Assembly (NCBI GenBank): GCA_027449865.1
Contig: DAIDKV010000224.1
Span: 1-64,000, forward strand
Length of the DNA: 64,000 bases
Direction: 5' to 3'
Source: Planctomycetales bacterium
GTDB taxonomy: Bacteria > Planctomycetota > Planctomycetia > Isosphaerales > Isosphaeraceae
The number at the start of each line of letters is the position of its first letter. Position 1 is the first letter of the stretch. Positions 37,611-46,625 of this stretch are shown here, in pieces. The position numbers and the translations under genes are program-made. The notes beneath the pieces are model-generated. The model searched no databases and was not told the DNA's origin. It was given only the letters and a program-made list of their open reading frames with translations.

Positions 37611-40600
37611 GCCCATGAGGAACTCGACCGGGCCCTCGATTTTGGCGAAGGTCTGTCGCCGGCTATTGACGAACCAGCGCCGCTGCCCCGGATCCTTGAG
37701 CTGGCTCAGCTCGGCATCGACGGCCTCGAGGGTGTCGTCTTGCTTCCACTGGCGCAGGACCCATTCGGCTGAGCCGTGGATGCCGGCGTCGGGGTCGTTG
37801 CAATAGAGGTCGAGTAGCCTGGGGATCAGGGGCTGGCGGTCACCGGGGGAGAAGGTATCGGCACCGTAAGTTCCCAGGGCCAGGATCAGGGCGCGGCGGA
37901 CTGAGGTCTCGGGATGGAAGAGGATCTCTTGGGTGGTGGGTGGCAGGTGGAGGGTGGCGGGAGAATCCAGTCGGGCGAGCTCGCTGGCCACCGTCCGCGG
38001 ATCGGCACCAAGGGGCGGGAGCCAGTTGACGATGAAGCTCCGTAGCCGGGGATCGGCGCTGTGCCGCAACAAGGGCCAGATCCGATCGGCATTGCCCAGC
38101 CGGACCAGGGCGATGGCCGCCCGCGCCTGCCGCTGGGCCAGCCGGTCCCTGGCCTCTTCCGATCCCTCTTCGTTCCCGCTCGCCATGCGCTTGGCGATCT
38201 CCGCCTGGAGCACCGGCAGCACCCCGGCCGCCTGCTGCCGGGCGACCGGAAAGAGGCTGGCATACGCCTTCGGGCCGGCGTCCATGAGCAGATCGGCCAG
38301 CAGACGGGGGTCGTCGCTGGCGTAGTCGATCAGGATGGTGGAGGCAAAGGTCCGCTCACTCTCGAATCGGCCAGTGTCCCGGAAGACTCGCGCCAGGGGA
38401 GCCAGCAGCGGCTTGCGGATCGGTCGCAGGGTCTCGATCAGCGTCGCGTAATCACCGGGGTTCTTGATCGCGGCTCCGAGGAATTGGTCGGTGATCAACG
38501 AAGCGGCGTTGTCCCAGCGGTTCGGGATCTGGGCGAAATCGGTGTTGGCCAGGGCACAGGCCGCGCGAAAGCGTGGCTCCCTGTCGGCTTTGGCATCGTC
38601 CAGCAAGGGCCATAACCGCTGCTCGATGGCCGGATCGTGCTTCCGCAGGATGCCCCAGATCACCGGGAGCTCGGCGGGTGAAGACCCCAGCAGGCGGTCG
38701 TACAAATAGCCGGCCTGGCTTCGGTCGCCGGGCCACAAGGCGAGGTGGGCCAGGCTGGCTCGGAGATGCTGATCGCGGTCATTCTCCGTGCTCGCGAGCA
38801 ATCCCGCCAGGGGACGGCCGGCCCACCGGCGGTAGGTCCGGAGCTGTTCGATCCGGGCCGGGACATCCCGGATATTGGCGGTCCTCAGCGAGTCGATCAG
38901 ATGCGCCTCTTGCAGAGATCCATAGCCCTCAAGGGAGCCCCAGCTCAGCAGGGCGATCAGGATTGCCAGGCCCAGGCCCCGCAAGCCATGTACCCGGGCG
39001 GCCCGCCCCATCATCCGGCGCTGCGGCTCACTCCAATCCTGGCGACGAGTCAGCAGGCGGATGTTGGCCCACTCCAGCACCGAGGGCAGGCGCCTGTTCT
39101 CCGGTTTGTGGTGCCAGAGCGCGGCGCGTTCCGCCAGCCGCAGCTCGGCCCGACCGCGACGGGTCTCACACTGCTTGCGGGTCAGCCAGTCGCGCAACGA
39201 GTGGACCAGGTAGTCGTGGGTGAGCTGATAGTAACGGGTGGGGTGTGGAGTGTGGAGTGTGGAGGGATCGATCGTGGAGCGGGTGGAGGGATCGCTGGTG
39301 GTCAAGCCTCCAGGCGTTTTTCTAGTGCCTTGCGTAGGCCGCTGAGCATCCTGGAGATGCGGTCGGTCAGCGCCAACAGACCATCGAGCTCCGCTTGCTG
39401 GAGCAACGCGACCCTCTGACTCAGCATCAGGCGCGTCTCCAGCTCCATTAGTGATCCCCGTGCGATGCTCAGATGTTTGAGGAACTCCTTCGTGTGATCC
39501 CTCCCCTGACCCTCGGCGATGTTGGCCTGGATGGATGACGCCGCCCGCCGGATCTGGCTCGTCAGGCCGAATAACTCCTCTCTCGGGAAGCCTTTCGTCG
39601 CCTGATAACACTTCTCCGCCAGCTCCATGGCGTACTGCCAAACCTCCAGTTGCCGGTAACTCTGCACAATCATCCGAAATCCCTCCCTCCACCCTCGACC
39701 TTCCACCTTCCACCCCCGAAGGATCGGTCGGCGTGATCAGACGCAGATCGCGGTCGAGAATGCGGACCAGTTCGTCGAAATCGCGCGGCTGATCGGCGTA
39801 GCCTGAGGCCTCGCGCAGCTCGGCCTCCGAGTGCATCTGGCCCTTGATGTCGGCTCCCGTTTGGGGCATCAGCGCTTTCAACACGGCCTGGGCCGCCTTC
39901 TGATGCAGGCGATGCTTGGGGTTGGCCTGCGGAGAGTTGAAGGTCTCTTCGAGGAAGGTCATGCCGACTCCTTCCGTACCGCCGACCTCCTGCAGCGCCG
40001 CGGTGGTCCACGCCTTCCCCTTGACCATCTCGGCGAACAGTGCCAGCCGTACCGAGATCACCCTGCCATCCTGGGCCAGCCCCGCGACGGCCTGGCTCAG
40101 GAAGGATTCCTGCTCCCGGGACCAGTCCCGATGGCGGTCGGGCCATTTCCCGTACGCCCTGCCGAAAGCGGTCAGGACCTTGTGGGCATGCTGAAGATCG
40201 AACAGGTCGACCAGGGCGATATTTGCGTTCGGTTCCAGGTCGATCTCCAGCTCGCGCATGAATCGGCTGGCGGCCAGCCAGAAATCATCCCGGACCAGCA
40301 CGATCGCCTGGAGATGCTCGCCGTCGCACTGCCGCAGGGCGGCAACCAGCTTGGTGTTCTCTTGGCCCTGCTGGGCGAAGAGCCATTGCTCGAACTGGTC
40401 GAGCACCAGGAGCACCTTCTGGCCCGGGCGGAGCGTCCGCCCCCGCCGCAGCGCGGCCAGGGCCTCCACCAGGCCCAACTCGGGGCTCAGCTCCGGAGCC
40501 GCCTTGCGCACCCCTTTGAGCAGCCGGGCCTCGGTCTCCGCCGCGGTCGCCTCGATGTAGACCGTCCGCACCTCCTGGCTCAGCCGGGGAAGCAACCCCG

Positions 40601-42044
40601 CCTTCACCAGCGACGACTTGCCGCAACCCGAGGGACCATAGATCAGACCGACCCGGAAGCTGGAATCCGCGTCGATCGACTCAATCCGGGTCTTCCAGAA
40701 CCGAAGACTCTCGGGCAGGCCATCGCGATCGCGCGGGCCGGGCAGGAGCTCCAGGAAGAAGTGGGCATCGTGCTGGTCGAACGACCGCAGTCCCTTGGGG
40801 ATGATCGGGACCGGTTCCACCGAGGACGGATCCTGGGCGGAGCCAGGCGGTGGGTTGACCGGGCCCGGAGTGGAGGCGGACAGGCCGGCCGCCGCCTCGG
40901 TGTGAAGGAAGAGTCGCAGGTCCTCGGCCAGATCCCGCGCCGTGGTGTACCGCTCCGACGCACGCTTCGCCATCGCCTTCTGGCAGATCCGTTCCAGCTC
41001 CCGGGGGATCGTGTCGTCGATCTGCCGAGGGGGACGGGGTTCCAGGGTGGCGACCTGATCCATGATCTCGGTATGCGAATTGCCCCGAAACGGACGACGT
41101 CCCGTGAGCAGCTCATAGAAAACAACGCCCAGGCTGAAGAGATCCGAGCGGCCATCGACCAGGTGGCCCTCGCCCCGGGCCTGCTCGGGGCTCATGTAGG
41201 CCGGAGTTCCGGCTTGCCGCGCTTCCTTACCAGAGTCCTCCTCCCTCAGCACCAGCCCGAAGTCGACGACGACCGGCCTGTCCGTCGAGTCGAGCAAGAT
41301 ATTGGCGGGCTTGATGTCGCGGTGGACCAGGTCCCGCGTATGGGCGTAATGCAGCGCCTCGGCGACCGTCGCCACCAGCTCGGCCGAGTTTCCAAAGGAC
41401 ATTCGACCCTGACCGAGCCGGTCGGCCAGGTTGGTACCCTCGATGTACCTGGAGACCACGTAACACAGGCCGGCCTCGGTCTGGCCCACGTCGTAGACGG
41501 GCACGATGTGGGGATGGTCGAGCTGGGCGAGGACCTGGGCCTCGGCCAGGTAGCTCGCGACGTTCTCGGGGCCGGCGACCCTCTCTGGGTTGGGCACCTT
41601 GATCGCGACCGGCCGGCGGAGCGCGTCGTCCTGAGCCAGGTAGACCGTTCCGAACCCGCCTCGACCCAGCAGCCGAATGACCCGGTAGCGGCCGATGGTC
41701 GCGGGAAGGCCGCCGCTGACTTCCTCGGAGTCGAGTCGCTCGACCTCACGTCGCTCCACCGCGGGCTGGGCCAGGAACTCCATTGCCTGGGGATGGGCGA
41801 TCAGGAGCCGCTCCACGCGAAGGCGCAAGCTCGCGTTGTCGCCGCAGGCACGAGCCAGGTAATCGGCTCGCGCCGCTGCCGTTTTCTCGTTCAGCGCGGC
41901 AAAGAAGATCGCTTCGACCTGCGACGGAGTGTACGGCGAGCCCCTGATACCAGAGAGGTTGTTCGCTTCATCCGAGGAGCGACCTGAGCCCTTAACGGGC
42001 CCTCCTGAGCCTTCGGCCTCGGACACGTTCGTTGTCTCGTCCAT
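36885..42044 (-). CDS. giant Ser/Thr kinase / nSTAND-like NTPase / HEAT / FGE-sulfatase protein
   Basis: The protein has 1719 residues. The order is: N-terminal helical region; kinase (about 119-380) with [13 protein letters not shown], Lys149, [11 protein letters not shown] and DFG intact; NTPase with [17 protein letters not shown] (P-loop near 470) and [13 protein letters not shown]; an interruption of about 157 residues encoded by an inserted element (about 777-933); [17 protein letters not shown]; one membrane helix (about 1015-1035); HEAT-like repeats; and a C-terminal formylglycine-generating-enzyme-like domain ([35 protein letters not shown]). ATG 42044 has AGGA upstream. It resembles planctomycete multidomain signalling proteins. 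The insertion lies in a linker, so the protein could still fold. Confidence 0.92.
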   Translation of the reverse strand: MDETTNVSEAEGSGGPVKGSGRSSDEANNLSGIRGSPYTPSQVEAIFFAALNEKTAAARADYLARACGDNASLRLRVERLLIAHPQAMEFLAQPAVERREVERLDSEEVSGGLPATIGRYRVIRLLGRGGFGTVYLAQDDALRRPVAIKVPNPERVAGPENVASYLAEAQVLAQLDHPHIVPVYDVGQTEAGLCYVVSRYIEGTNLADRLGQGRMSFGNSAELVATVAEALHYAHTRDLVHRDIKPANILLDSTDRPVVVDFGLVLREEDSGKEARQAGTPAYMSPEQARGEGHLVDGRSDLFSLGVVFYELLTGRRPFRGNSHTEIMDQVATLEPRPPRQIDDTIPRELERICQKAMAKRASERYTTARDLAEDLRLFLHTEAAAGLSASTPGPVNPPPGSAQDPSSVEPVPIIPKGLRSFDQHDAHFFLELLPGPRDRDGLPESLRFWKTRIESIDADSSFRVGLIYGPSGCGKSSLVKAGLLPRLSQEVRTVYIEATAAETEARLLKGVRKAAPELSPELGLVEALAALRRGRTLRPGQKVLLVLDQFEQWLFAQQGQENTKLVAALRQCDGEHLQAIVLVRDDFWLAASRFMRELEIDLEPNANIALVDLFDLQHAHKVLTAFGRAYGKWPDRHRDWSREQESFLSQAVAGLAQDGRVISVRLALFAEMVKGKAWTTAALQEVGGTEGVGMTFLEETFNSPQANPKHRLHQKAAQAVLKALMPQTGADIKGQMHSEAELREASGYADQPRDFDELVRILDRDLRLITPTDPSGVEGGRSRVEGGISDDCAELPATGGLAVRHGAGGEVLSGDERLPERGVIRPDEPDPAGGVIHPGQHRRGSGEGSHEGVPQTSEHRTGITNGAGDAPDAESEGRVAPASGARWSVGADRPHLQDAQRPTQGTRKTPGGLTTSDPSTRSTIDPSTLHTPHPTRYYQLTHDYLVHSLRDWLTRKQCETRRGRAELRLAERAALWHHKPENRRLPSVLEWANIRLLTRRQDWSEPQRRMMGRAARVHGLRGLGLAILIALLSWGSLEGYGSLQEAHLIDSLRTANIRDVPARIEQLRTYRRWAGRPLAGLLASTENDRDQHLRASLAHLALWPGDRSQAGYLYDRLLGSSPAELPVIWGILRKHDPAIEQRLWPLLDDAKADREPRFRAACALANTDFAQIPNRWDNAASLITDQFLGAAIKNPGDYATLIETLRPIRKPLLAPLARVFRDTGRFESERTFASTILIDYASDDPRLLADLLMDAGPKAYASLFPVARQQAAGVLPVLQAEIAKRMASGNEEGSEEARDRLAQRQARAAIALVRLGNADRIWPLLRHSADPRLRSFIVNWLPPLGADPRTVASELARLDSPATLHLPPTTQEILFHPETSVRRALILALGTYGADTFSPGDRQPLIPRLLDLYCNDPDAGIHGSAEWVLRQWKQDDTLEAVDAELSQLKDPGQRRWFVNSRRQTFAKIEGPVEFLMGSPENEPERAYNETPDRRVISHRFAIATKEVTVEQYQEFVQANPGVDHAQSDRHSPDPKGPMNQVTWYHAAGYCNWLSEQEGLPKDQWCYLPNAQGQYDKGMTIPADALRRTGYRLPTEAEWEYACRAGAMTSRSYGLSINLLEAYARYQANSKDHAWKCGSLFPNDLGLFDMLGNVLEWCQDRSGTYQPGKVGPTIDDVPRLLRGGTFAGLPAFVRSAYRLGDVPADRTSFVGFRLARTYN
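39243..39714 (-). mobile_element. S23/IVP-like insertion element inside the giant kinase gene
   Basis: The segment separates [10 protein letters not shown] from [12 protein letters not shown], which are contiguous in related proteins by recollection. On the plus strand its left end has three GTGTGGA heptamers (39243-39263) and GGGTGGAGGG (39281-39290). The right end has CCCTCCACCC (39685-39694) and four heptamers, CTCCACC, CTCGACC, TTCCACC, TTCCACC (39687-39714). The arms are inverted complements over 10 perfect bases. Between them lies one complete gene. No target-site duplication was identified, so exact ends are approximate. Confidence 0.7.
39302..39673 (-). CDS. four-helix-bundle protein, S23/IVP (23S rRNA intervening-sequence) family
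   Basis: The protein has 123 residues and starts [20 protein letters not shown], with [40 protein letters not shown] and a C-terminal amphipathic helix. These are the hallmark segments of the small basic S23/IVP family, related to Avd of diversity-generating retroelements. A strong Shine-Dalgarno (GGAGGGAGGG) lies seven bases before the ATG, within the flanking inverted repeat. It is read on the same strand as the kinase but in a different frame, and both frames remain open. Its function is unknown; RNA or DNA binding is family-based inference. Confidence 0.9.
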   Translation of the reverse strand: MIVQSYRQLEVWQYAMELAEKCYQATKGFPREELFGLTSQIRRAASSIQANIAEGQGRDHTKEFLKHLSIARGSLMELETRLMLSQRVALLQQAELDGLLALTDRISRMLSGLRKALEKRLEA

Positions 42045-42806
42045 CGTTCGGTCCTGCAAGCCGACCAGTCTCCCTTCCGGAACAGACTCTCAGCGTAGCG
42101 AAGTCATTGGTCCTGGGCGAGGGCGTGGGTCCATCCCGACGAACCGCAACGACCGCGGGCGGAGTTCCGGATTGCGAGAACGCGGGTGGAGAAATCCAAC
42201 GATCGGGCGGAACCCACACGCGGCAAGCACGCGGGGTTGAGTTGATCCCCCGAATGGTTTCTGGCCCTGGTCGTCCTGGAAGCGGCACGAAGTAACGGCG
42301 AACTCGACGCCTGGCGATGGGATTGCGCGTTGCCCGAGCGGGTGTTGCCAGAACGCAAGGACAGGTCAGCCTGATCGTGGGGCTGGCGCATCAACGGGCG
42401 AGCGCCGAGAAATATTCGTGAGCCGTGAGGGGTTTGTCGCGGATTCCTCGCATTGAGGACAGACAGCGACAGTGCCCGCATCAGCCGTTGGTGTTCGAGG
42501 GCCGGAGAAACCCAGGGCGATGGATGCAAGTCGATCGATACCGGGTCGCCGCCGATGTGCCGGGCTTCACCCCGAAGCCGCGACCTCGACGGAAATCTCA
42601 CCTTGGTAGGCCGTCGCTGGTGCGCGAGACCGCCATGTTCGGCCAGCAAGGGGAGCATACCGTTCGTGACGACATGAAAGCTGTTTTTTTAACGACTCGA
42701 TTGTGATCGTCGGTGAGTCTTGCCGGAGCGAGCCTGTCACGCTCCCCCCGGCAACCATCCGCTCCGTCCCATTCCCGGGGCACCTCTCGACAGCGAAGGA
42801 CGTGCC
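42045..42806. other. intergenic region of about 760 bp
   Basis: No gene is supported. Several open frames occur (minus 42104-42658, plus 42425-42706), but none has family-like residues or ribosome binding sites. Promoters for the kinase and for the WD40 gene must lie here. Confidence 0.45.
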
Positions 42807-43865
42807 GTGAAGCGAGACAACGAGCGAGACTTCGGCAAAAGAGACATACGTGCCGGACGACCGGTGTTCCGTATCTTGACCCGCGGTCGGGCGACCCTGC
42901 TGCTGGCCGCGGCGATCGTACTTCCCTCGCTCCCCAGCGACGATCCCACGCCGGAGGGCCTGCCGATGCTTCGGTACCGCGGCCATTCCGGAGTTGTAAT
43001 CTGGCACTTCGCGCTCAGCCCCGACGGCCAGAACATCGCGACGACCGACGAAATGGGTCGGCTGAGATTGCGGCCAGTCGGTCAGGGTAAGGGCATCGAG
43101 CGAGACCTCGACGTCTCCGGCCTGGCGCAGGATCTGGCCTTCTCTCCCGACAGCCGTTTCCTGGCTGTCGGCAGGGTTGAATCCGACGTCCTCCTCTTCG
43201 ATCTACGCAAAAACAACAAGCAACGCTCTCTGGGGATTCCTATCCGGGATATCCGCCACCTGCGTTTTGCGCCTGACGGGCAGACCCTGGCGGTGACGAG
43301 CGGCCACGCCACCCAGATCCTCCTGTGGGATATCAAGGCGGGGCAACCGCGGATGATCCTGCGGGGCCACTCCGTGCCGGTGAACAACATGGTTTTCGCC
43401 CCCGATGGGCAGATGCTGGCCTCGTCGGCGGGATTGCCGGACCAGATCATCCTCGTGTGGGATCTCGCCACCGGCCGGCCTCGACATCGCCTGATCGCGA
43501 AGTCGGCTTTCGCCCTTGCCTACTCACCCGATGGCCGCCTGCTGGCCGCCGCGAATGGAAAGGAGAAGACAGTCCGGATCTGGGACGCCCGGACCGGCCG
43601 GCCGCTCCCGCCGATCTCCCGTTATGTGTGGCCCGTTCGTTCGATGGCCTTCTCGCCGGACGGACGGTTGATGGCGACGGCGGCCGGTGACGGGACGGCG
43701 AGCCTCTGGTGCGTCGCCACCGGCCGCGAACTCCGCCGTCTCGACGCGGGGGCCGACATGCTTCGCCACATCACCTTCTCACCCGACGGCCGCTCGCTGA
43801 TGGCCACCGGGAACGACGCTGACATCCGTCTCTGGGACCTGGGCCATCTGAAGGGCTCTGAATGA
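42807..43865 (+). CDS. WD40-repeat beta-propeller protein
   Basis: This 352-residue protein starts at GTG 42807, with GAAGGA six bases upstream. It begins with a basic segment and a hydrophobic helix (ATLLLAAAIVLPSLP, about 30-44), then about seven WD-type blades: VIWHFALSPDGQNIAT, LAFSPDSRFLAV, LRFAPDGQTLAV, MVFAPDGQMLAS, LAYSPDGRLLAA, MAFSPDGRLMAT and ITFSPDGRSLMA. The hydrophobic helix suggests export or membrane anchoring. WD40 propellers in planctomycetes often serve as scaffolds near kinases. No partner is certain. Confidence 0.9.
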   Translation: MKRDNERDFGKRDIRAGRPVFRILTRGRATLLLAAAIVLPSLPSDDPTPEGLPMLRYRGHSGVVIWHFALSPDGQNIATTDEMGRLRLRPVGQGKGIERDLDVSGLAQDLAFSPDSRFLAVGRVESDVLLFDLRKNNKQRSLGIPIRDIRHLRFAPDGQTLAVTSGHATQILLWDIKAGQPRMILRGHSVPVNNMVFAPDGQMLASSAGLPDQIILVWDLATGRPRHRLIAKSAFALAYSPDGRLLAAANGKEKTVRIWDARTGRPLPPISRYVWPVRSMAFSPDGRLMATAAGDGTASLWCVATGRELRRLDAGADMLRHITFSPDGRSLMATGNDADIRLWDLGHLKGSE

Positions 43866-43912
43866 AGCCGCGCCGGACAGAGCCTGATCGGCCCATGGGC
43901 CGACTTCCGTGA

Positions 43913-44240
43913 TTGTCGATGGGTGGCATCCCCACGTCCTTATCACCCGAGGATTCCAACACCTCACACGGCCGACGATCCGGGCCGTTCCTCCTCGGCT
44001 CGCCGATTCTGGCCGTGGTCGAGGCCAGGAATGAGAATATCCCGGGCCACCTCGGCCAGTGCGTCGCCGAAATGATCGCCGTTCGCATCCTCAACGAGCG
44101 CAAGGGCCATCCAATCCCAGTCGTCCACGGCGCGGTCACCACCGGCGCGGAATGGCTGTTCCTCCGGTTGGAGGCCGATGCGGTCACCTTCGACCTCCGC
44201 GAGCGCTTTCTCGACGATGTCGGCCGGATCGTGCCTACCT
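43913..44240 (+). pseudogene. fragment of a restriction-nuclease-like protein
   Basis: Reading from about 43990, the translation SPILAVVEARNENIPGHLGQ, then CVAEMIAVRILNERKGHPIP and VVHGAVTTGAEWLFLRLEAD, matches the central and C-terminal part of a family of PD-(D/E)xK-like proteins (ILAVVEAK...QCVAEM...GAVTTG.W.FL.L). The N-terminal half and usual end are missing, and the frame runs into unrelated sequence. It looks like a remnant, perhaps of a mobile or defence gene. Confidence 0.55.
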
Positions 44241-44275
44241 CACCGGCCTCGGACGCTGATTCGCCCTGTCCAACA

Positions 44276-45181
44276 TCACCCCAGGCGATGCCAATGTCCC
44301 GCCTCGATCGCCTGGGCCGGGTGGTGGGCCGTTCGGACGTGTTCCCGGGCGAGGGCATGAATCACCCGGTGCAAGGCCCGGGGATGCCGGACAGACCGGG
44401 CGAAGCCGCGATGATGGCGAGCACGGGTCGGCATCGGCGTGGTCGAGAAGGCCGATGGCGCGAGCGACGGGGCCTGGCCCTCGTTCGGGGACGGCGTCGA
44501 TGTGGGCGACGTCGCGGAGCCAATCCCGCCGATATTACCGGATGCACCGGGAGTCGGCGCCGTCACGCCACCCGGTGAGGAGCCCGATCCCGTCGTCGTC
44601 AGGTTCGGGATATAATGGTAGATGACACTGATGGTCGCCGCGGTGTCCGTCTGGAACGATCCGGTGGCCTGGCCGGTCGAGGTCGTCCCCTCGGCGTGCC
44701 CGCTAATCGCGACCGGGAGGCGAAAGTGGCCGGTGAACGCGGCCAGTTCGGCGGGGGTGGTCAAAACGGTCGTCTGGGGCGTCGAGTCGCTGGTCACCGA
44801 CGGACCGTTGAGATTCTGCGAAACGGTCGGGATCGTCACCGCAATCGGACCGGTGGGAAGGCCGATGGAAAGGTTCGCCGAGGTCGAACCGGCGACCGTC
44901 GCATTCTGGTTCGCGCCCAAAAACTGCGAGGTGAACGAGCCGGAAGTCACGACGTCGACCTCGGTGAGCGTCCCCATCGCGGGGCTGAAGTAGAGCAAAC
45001 CCTGGGTCGCCAGGGTGGGATTCACTTCGAGATCCGGAAACGTGGCCGTCTGGCTCATCATGGCCGAGGCGGTCAGCAGGCGTCGATCCTCCAGCGCCGA
45101 GGGCGTGGGGACGAGGGCGCGTCGGGCTCGTCGGCAAGACGTGGAGGTATCCAGGAAGGCAAAGATCGCGGGTCGATCCAT
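44276..45181 (-). CDS. secreted choice-of-anchor-like protein (LExR-type leader)
   Basis: The protein has 301 residues. Its N-terminus has ALEDRRLLTAS, a motif seen at the start of many planctomycete secreted proteins. The body (LLYFSPAMGTLTEVDVVTSG, ANLSIGLPTGPIAVTIPTVS, ISVIYHYIP) resembles the beta-rich choice-of-anchor E fold. The C-terminal part is Pro/Ser/Thr-rich, then basic. GAAGGA precedes the ATG. It is a paralogue of the genes at 51910 and 53423. Location is probably cell envelope. Confidence 0.75.
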   Translation of the reverse strand: MDRPAIFAFLDTSTSCRRARRALVPTPSALEDRRLLTASAMMSQTATFPDLEVNPTLATQGLLYFSPAMGTLTEVDVVTSGSFTSQFLGANQNATVAGSTSANLSIGLPTGPIAVTIPTVSQNLNGPSVTSDSTPQTTVLTTPAELAAFTGHFRLPVAISGHAEGTTSTGQATGSFQTDTAATISVIYHYIPNLTTTGSGSSPGGVTAPTPGASGNIGGIGSATSPTSTPSPNEGQAPSLAPSAFSTTPMPTRARHHRGFARSVRHPRALHRVIHALAREHVRTAHHPAQAIEAGHWHRLG

Positions 45182-45684
45182 GATGGCAGTCCTTCACGCA
45201 GGCGAGGCCGATACGGGCCGGGATCGGCGGCGCGGACGATCCGCGGCCGAAGCCCGGCGGGGGCTCGCCAAATCCTGGTCGGGGGATGCTCGATCGGGGG
45301 AACGGATGCGGTCCAGATCGACGACCCGACGGGCGGGCCCCTGGGCCGCGACGGAATCCCGGACGCCTCTCTCGTCGGCTCGGGCCCCGGCGGTCACGCC
45401 GGGCGGTTTGAAGGCGGGATCAGCCCCGACCCGGAATGGGATCGAAGAAATCTCCCCTCTTCATGAGATAACCTAGGTCGCCTTTGCGTTGCCGTCAAAA
45501 TCCATCTCACGGCCTGCCTGGCGACCCGCTCTCATCGACGTCCGTGTCCGGCTCTGGGTCATCTCCGGGAGCATGAATATCCGGTAAGTCGATTCGCGTC
45601 AACCCATGTCTGGTTGAAAACCACCGGAGGTTCGAATATGTCTTCGATACGCAACATCTATCGGGCCAACCAGGAAAGGACGCC
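45182..45684. other. intergenic region of about 500 bp
   Basis: No supported gene. A minus-strand open frame (45507-46025) overlaps the real membrane-protein gene and lacks family character. The region should contain divergent promoters. Confidence 0.45.
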
Positions 45685-46212
45685 ATGAAATCCCTGTCGA
45701 TCATTGGTCTCTGCATTGCGTCGGCGGTGCTGTACGGGATTCTCCACGACCAGATCACGGCGCGGGTCTGCGTGGAATACTTCACGATCGGCCATCCGCC
45801 GATCTTCCCGACCGAGTCGCCGACGCTGATCGGCTTGGGCTGGGGGATCGTCGCGACGTGGTGGGCGGGGCTGATCCTGGGTGTCCCGCTCGCGATCGCG
45901 GCGCGCGTGGGACGCCGGCCAAAACGCGAGGCCCGGTCGCTGGTCCGCCCGATCGCCGGGCTCTTGCTAGTGATGGCCATCGGCGCCGCCATATCGGGCG
46001 TCGTGGGATACCTTCTGGCCATCAATGATGGAATCCGGCTGGTGGACTGGCTGGCCGAACGTGTCCCGCCCGATCGGCACGCGCGGTTCCTTGCCGACGG
46101 CGCCGCACACCTGGCAAGCTACGGACTCGGGTTCCTCGGCGGGGCGGTGGTGATCGTCCGTGTCTGGCGATTACGCGGGCGTCTCGACACCACCAGCCAG
46201 GCCAGGGCGTAA
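45685..46212 (+). CDS. membrane protein of unknown function, four helices
   Basis: This 175-residue protein has four likely transmembrane helices (about 3-20, 50-72, 87-110, 145-165) and a short soluble segment between the third and fourth. The start MKSLSIIGLCIASAVLYG is hydrophobic, and AGGAAAGG precedes the ATG. I recognise no family. It lies before the P-type ATPase pair but is separated by 413 bases. Confidence 0.7.
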   Translation: MKSLSIIGLCIASAVLYGILHDQITARVCVEYFTIGHPPIFPTESPTLIGLGWGIVATWWAGLILGVPLAIAARVGRRPKREARSLVRPIAGLLLVMAIGAAISGVVGYLLAINDGIRLVDWLAERVPPDRHARFLADGAAHLASYGLGFLGGAVVIVRVWRLRGRLDTTSQARA

Positions 46213-46625
46213 CATCGCGTGCCGGTCGCGCGGAATTTTCCGCAAACCAAACGCAATCGCCCCACTTTCGCCGCCCAGGACCGCCGCGTTGCATGGCATG
46301 GGGGGTATAATCGGAGGTACGAAAACGTCTCCATCAGGTTTGCCCTCGATCGAGACATTCTCTCCCTCTCCAAGCCGGCCGGGCGACATCCCTCCGGCTC
46401 CCCCGTATGAGATCGACGGAGAGCACCACGGCGAAGGCGGAAGCCCGATCGGCACGCCATTCGCCAGGTGGTCTCCGCCTTCATGGGGTGAGCCGCTGGA
46501 ACGCCTCCTGGCCAGTCCTGACCAGAGACAGAGGAACGGACCTCGTCGCGGGGCGAATGAGTGGCCCCATCGGTTCGACGCGGATGGATGCTTTATTCCG
46601 GTTGAAGCAGCAGGATCGATCACCG
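46213..46625. other. leader region of the P-type ATPase pair
   Basis: No gene is required here. TATAAT occurs at 46306-46311 and could be a -10 element, although no well-spaced -35 was found. The ATPase frame is open from 46407, so an upstream start is possible (46557 or 46584), but family-like residues begin at MDIAVSF. Confidence 0.35.

Noticed and set aside
39243-39714. The insert-encoded stretch of the kinase protein (about 777-933) as a new domain
   Set aside because: In the kinase frame it is Gly/Arg/Asp-rich without pattern; the coding signal is in the other frame, which encodes the S23 protein.
42104-42658. Minus-strand frame of 184 residues before the WD40 gene
   Set aside because: Arg/Ser/Pro-rich, no recognisable motif or Shine-Dalgarno site, and it overlaps other open frames.
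45600-45660. GGTTCGAAT as a tRNA T-arm
   Set aside because: No acceptor, D or anticodon stems could be folded around it.
45507-46025. Minus-strand frame overlapping the four-helix membrane protein
   Set aside because: It is antisense to a gene with a good start and clear helices, and it has no family-like residues.
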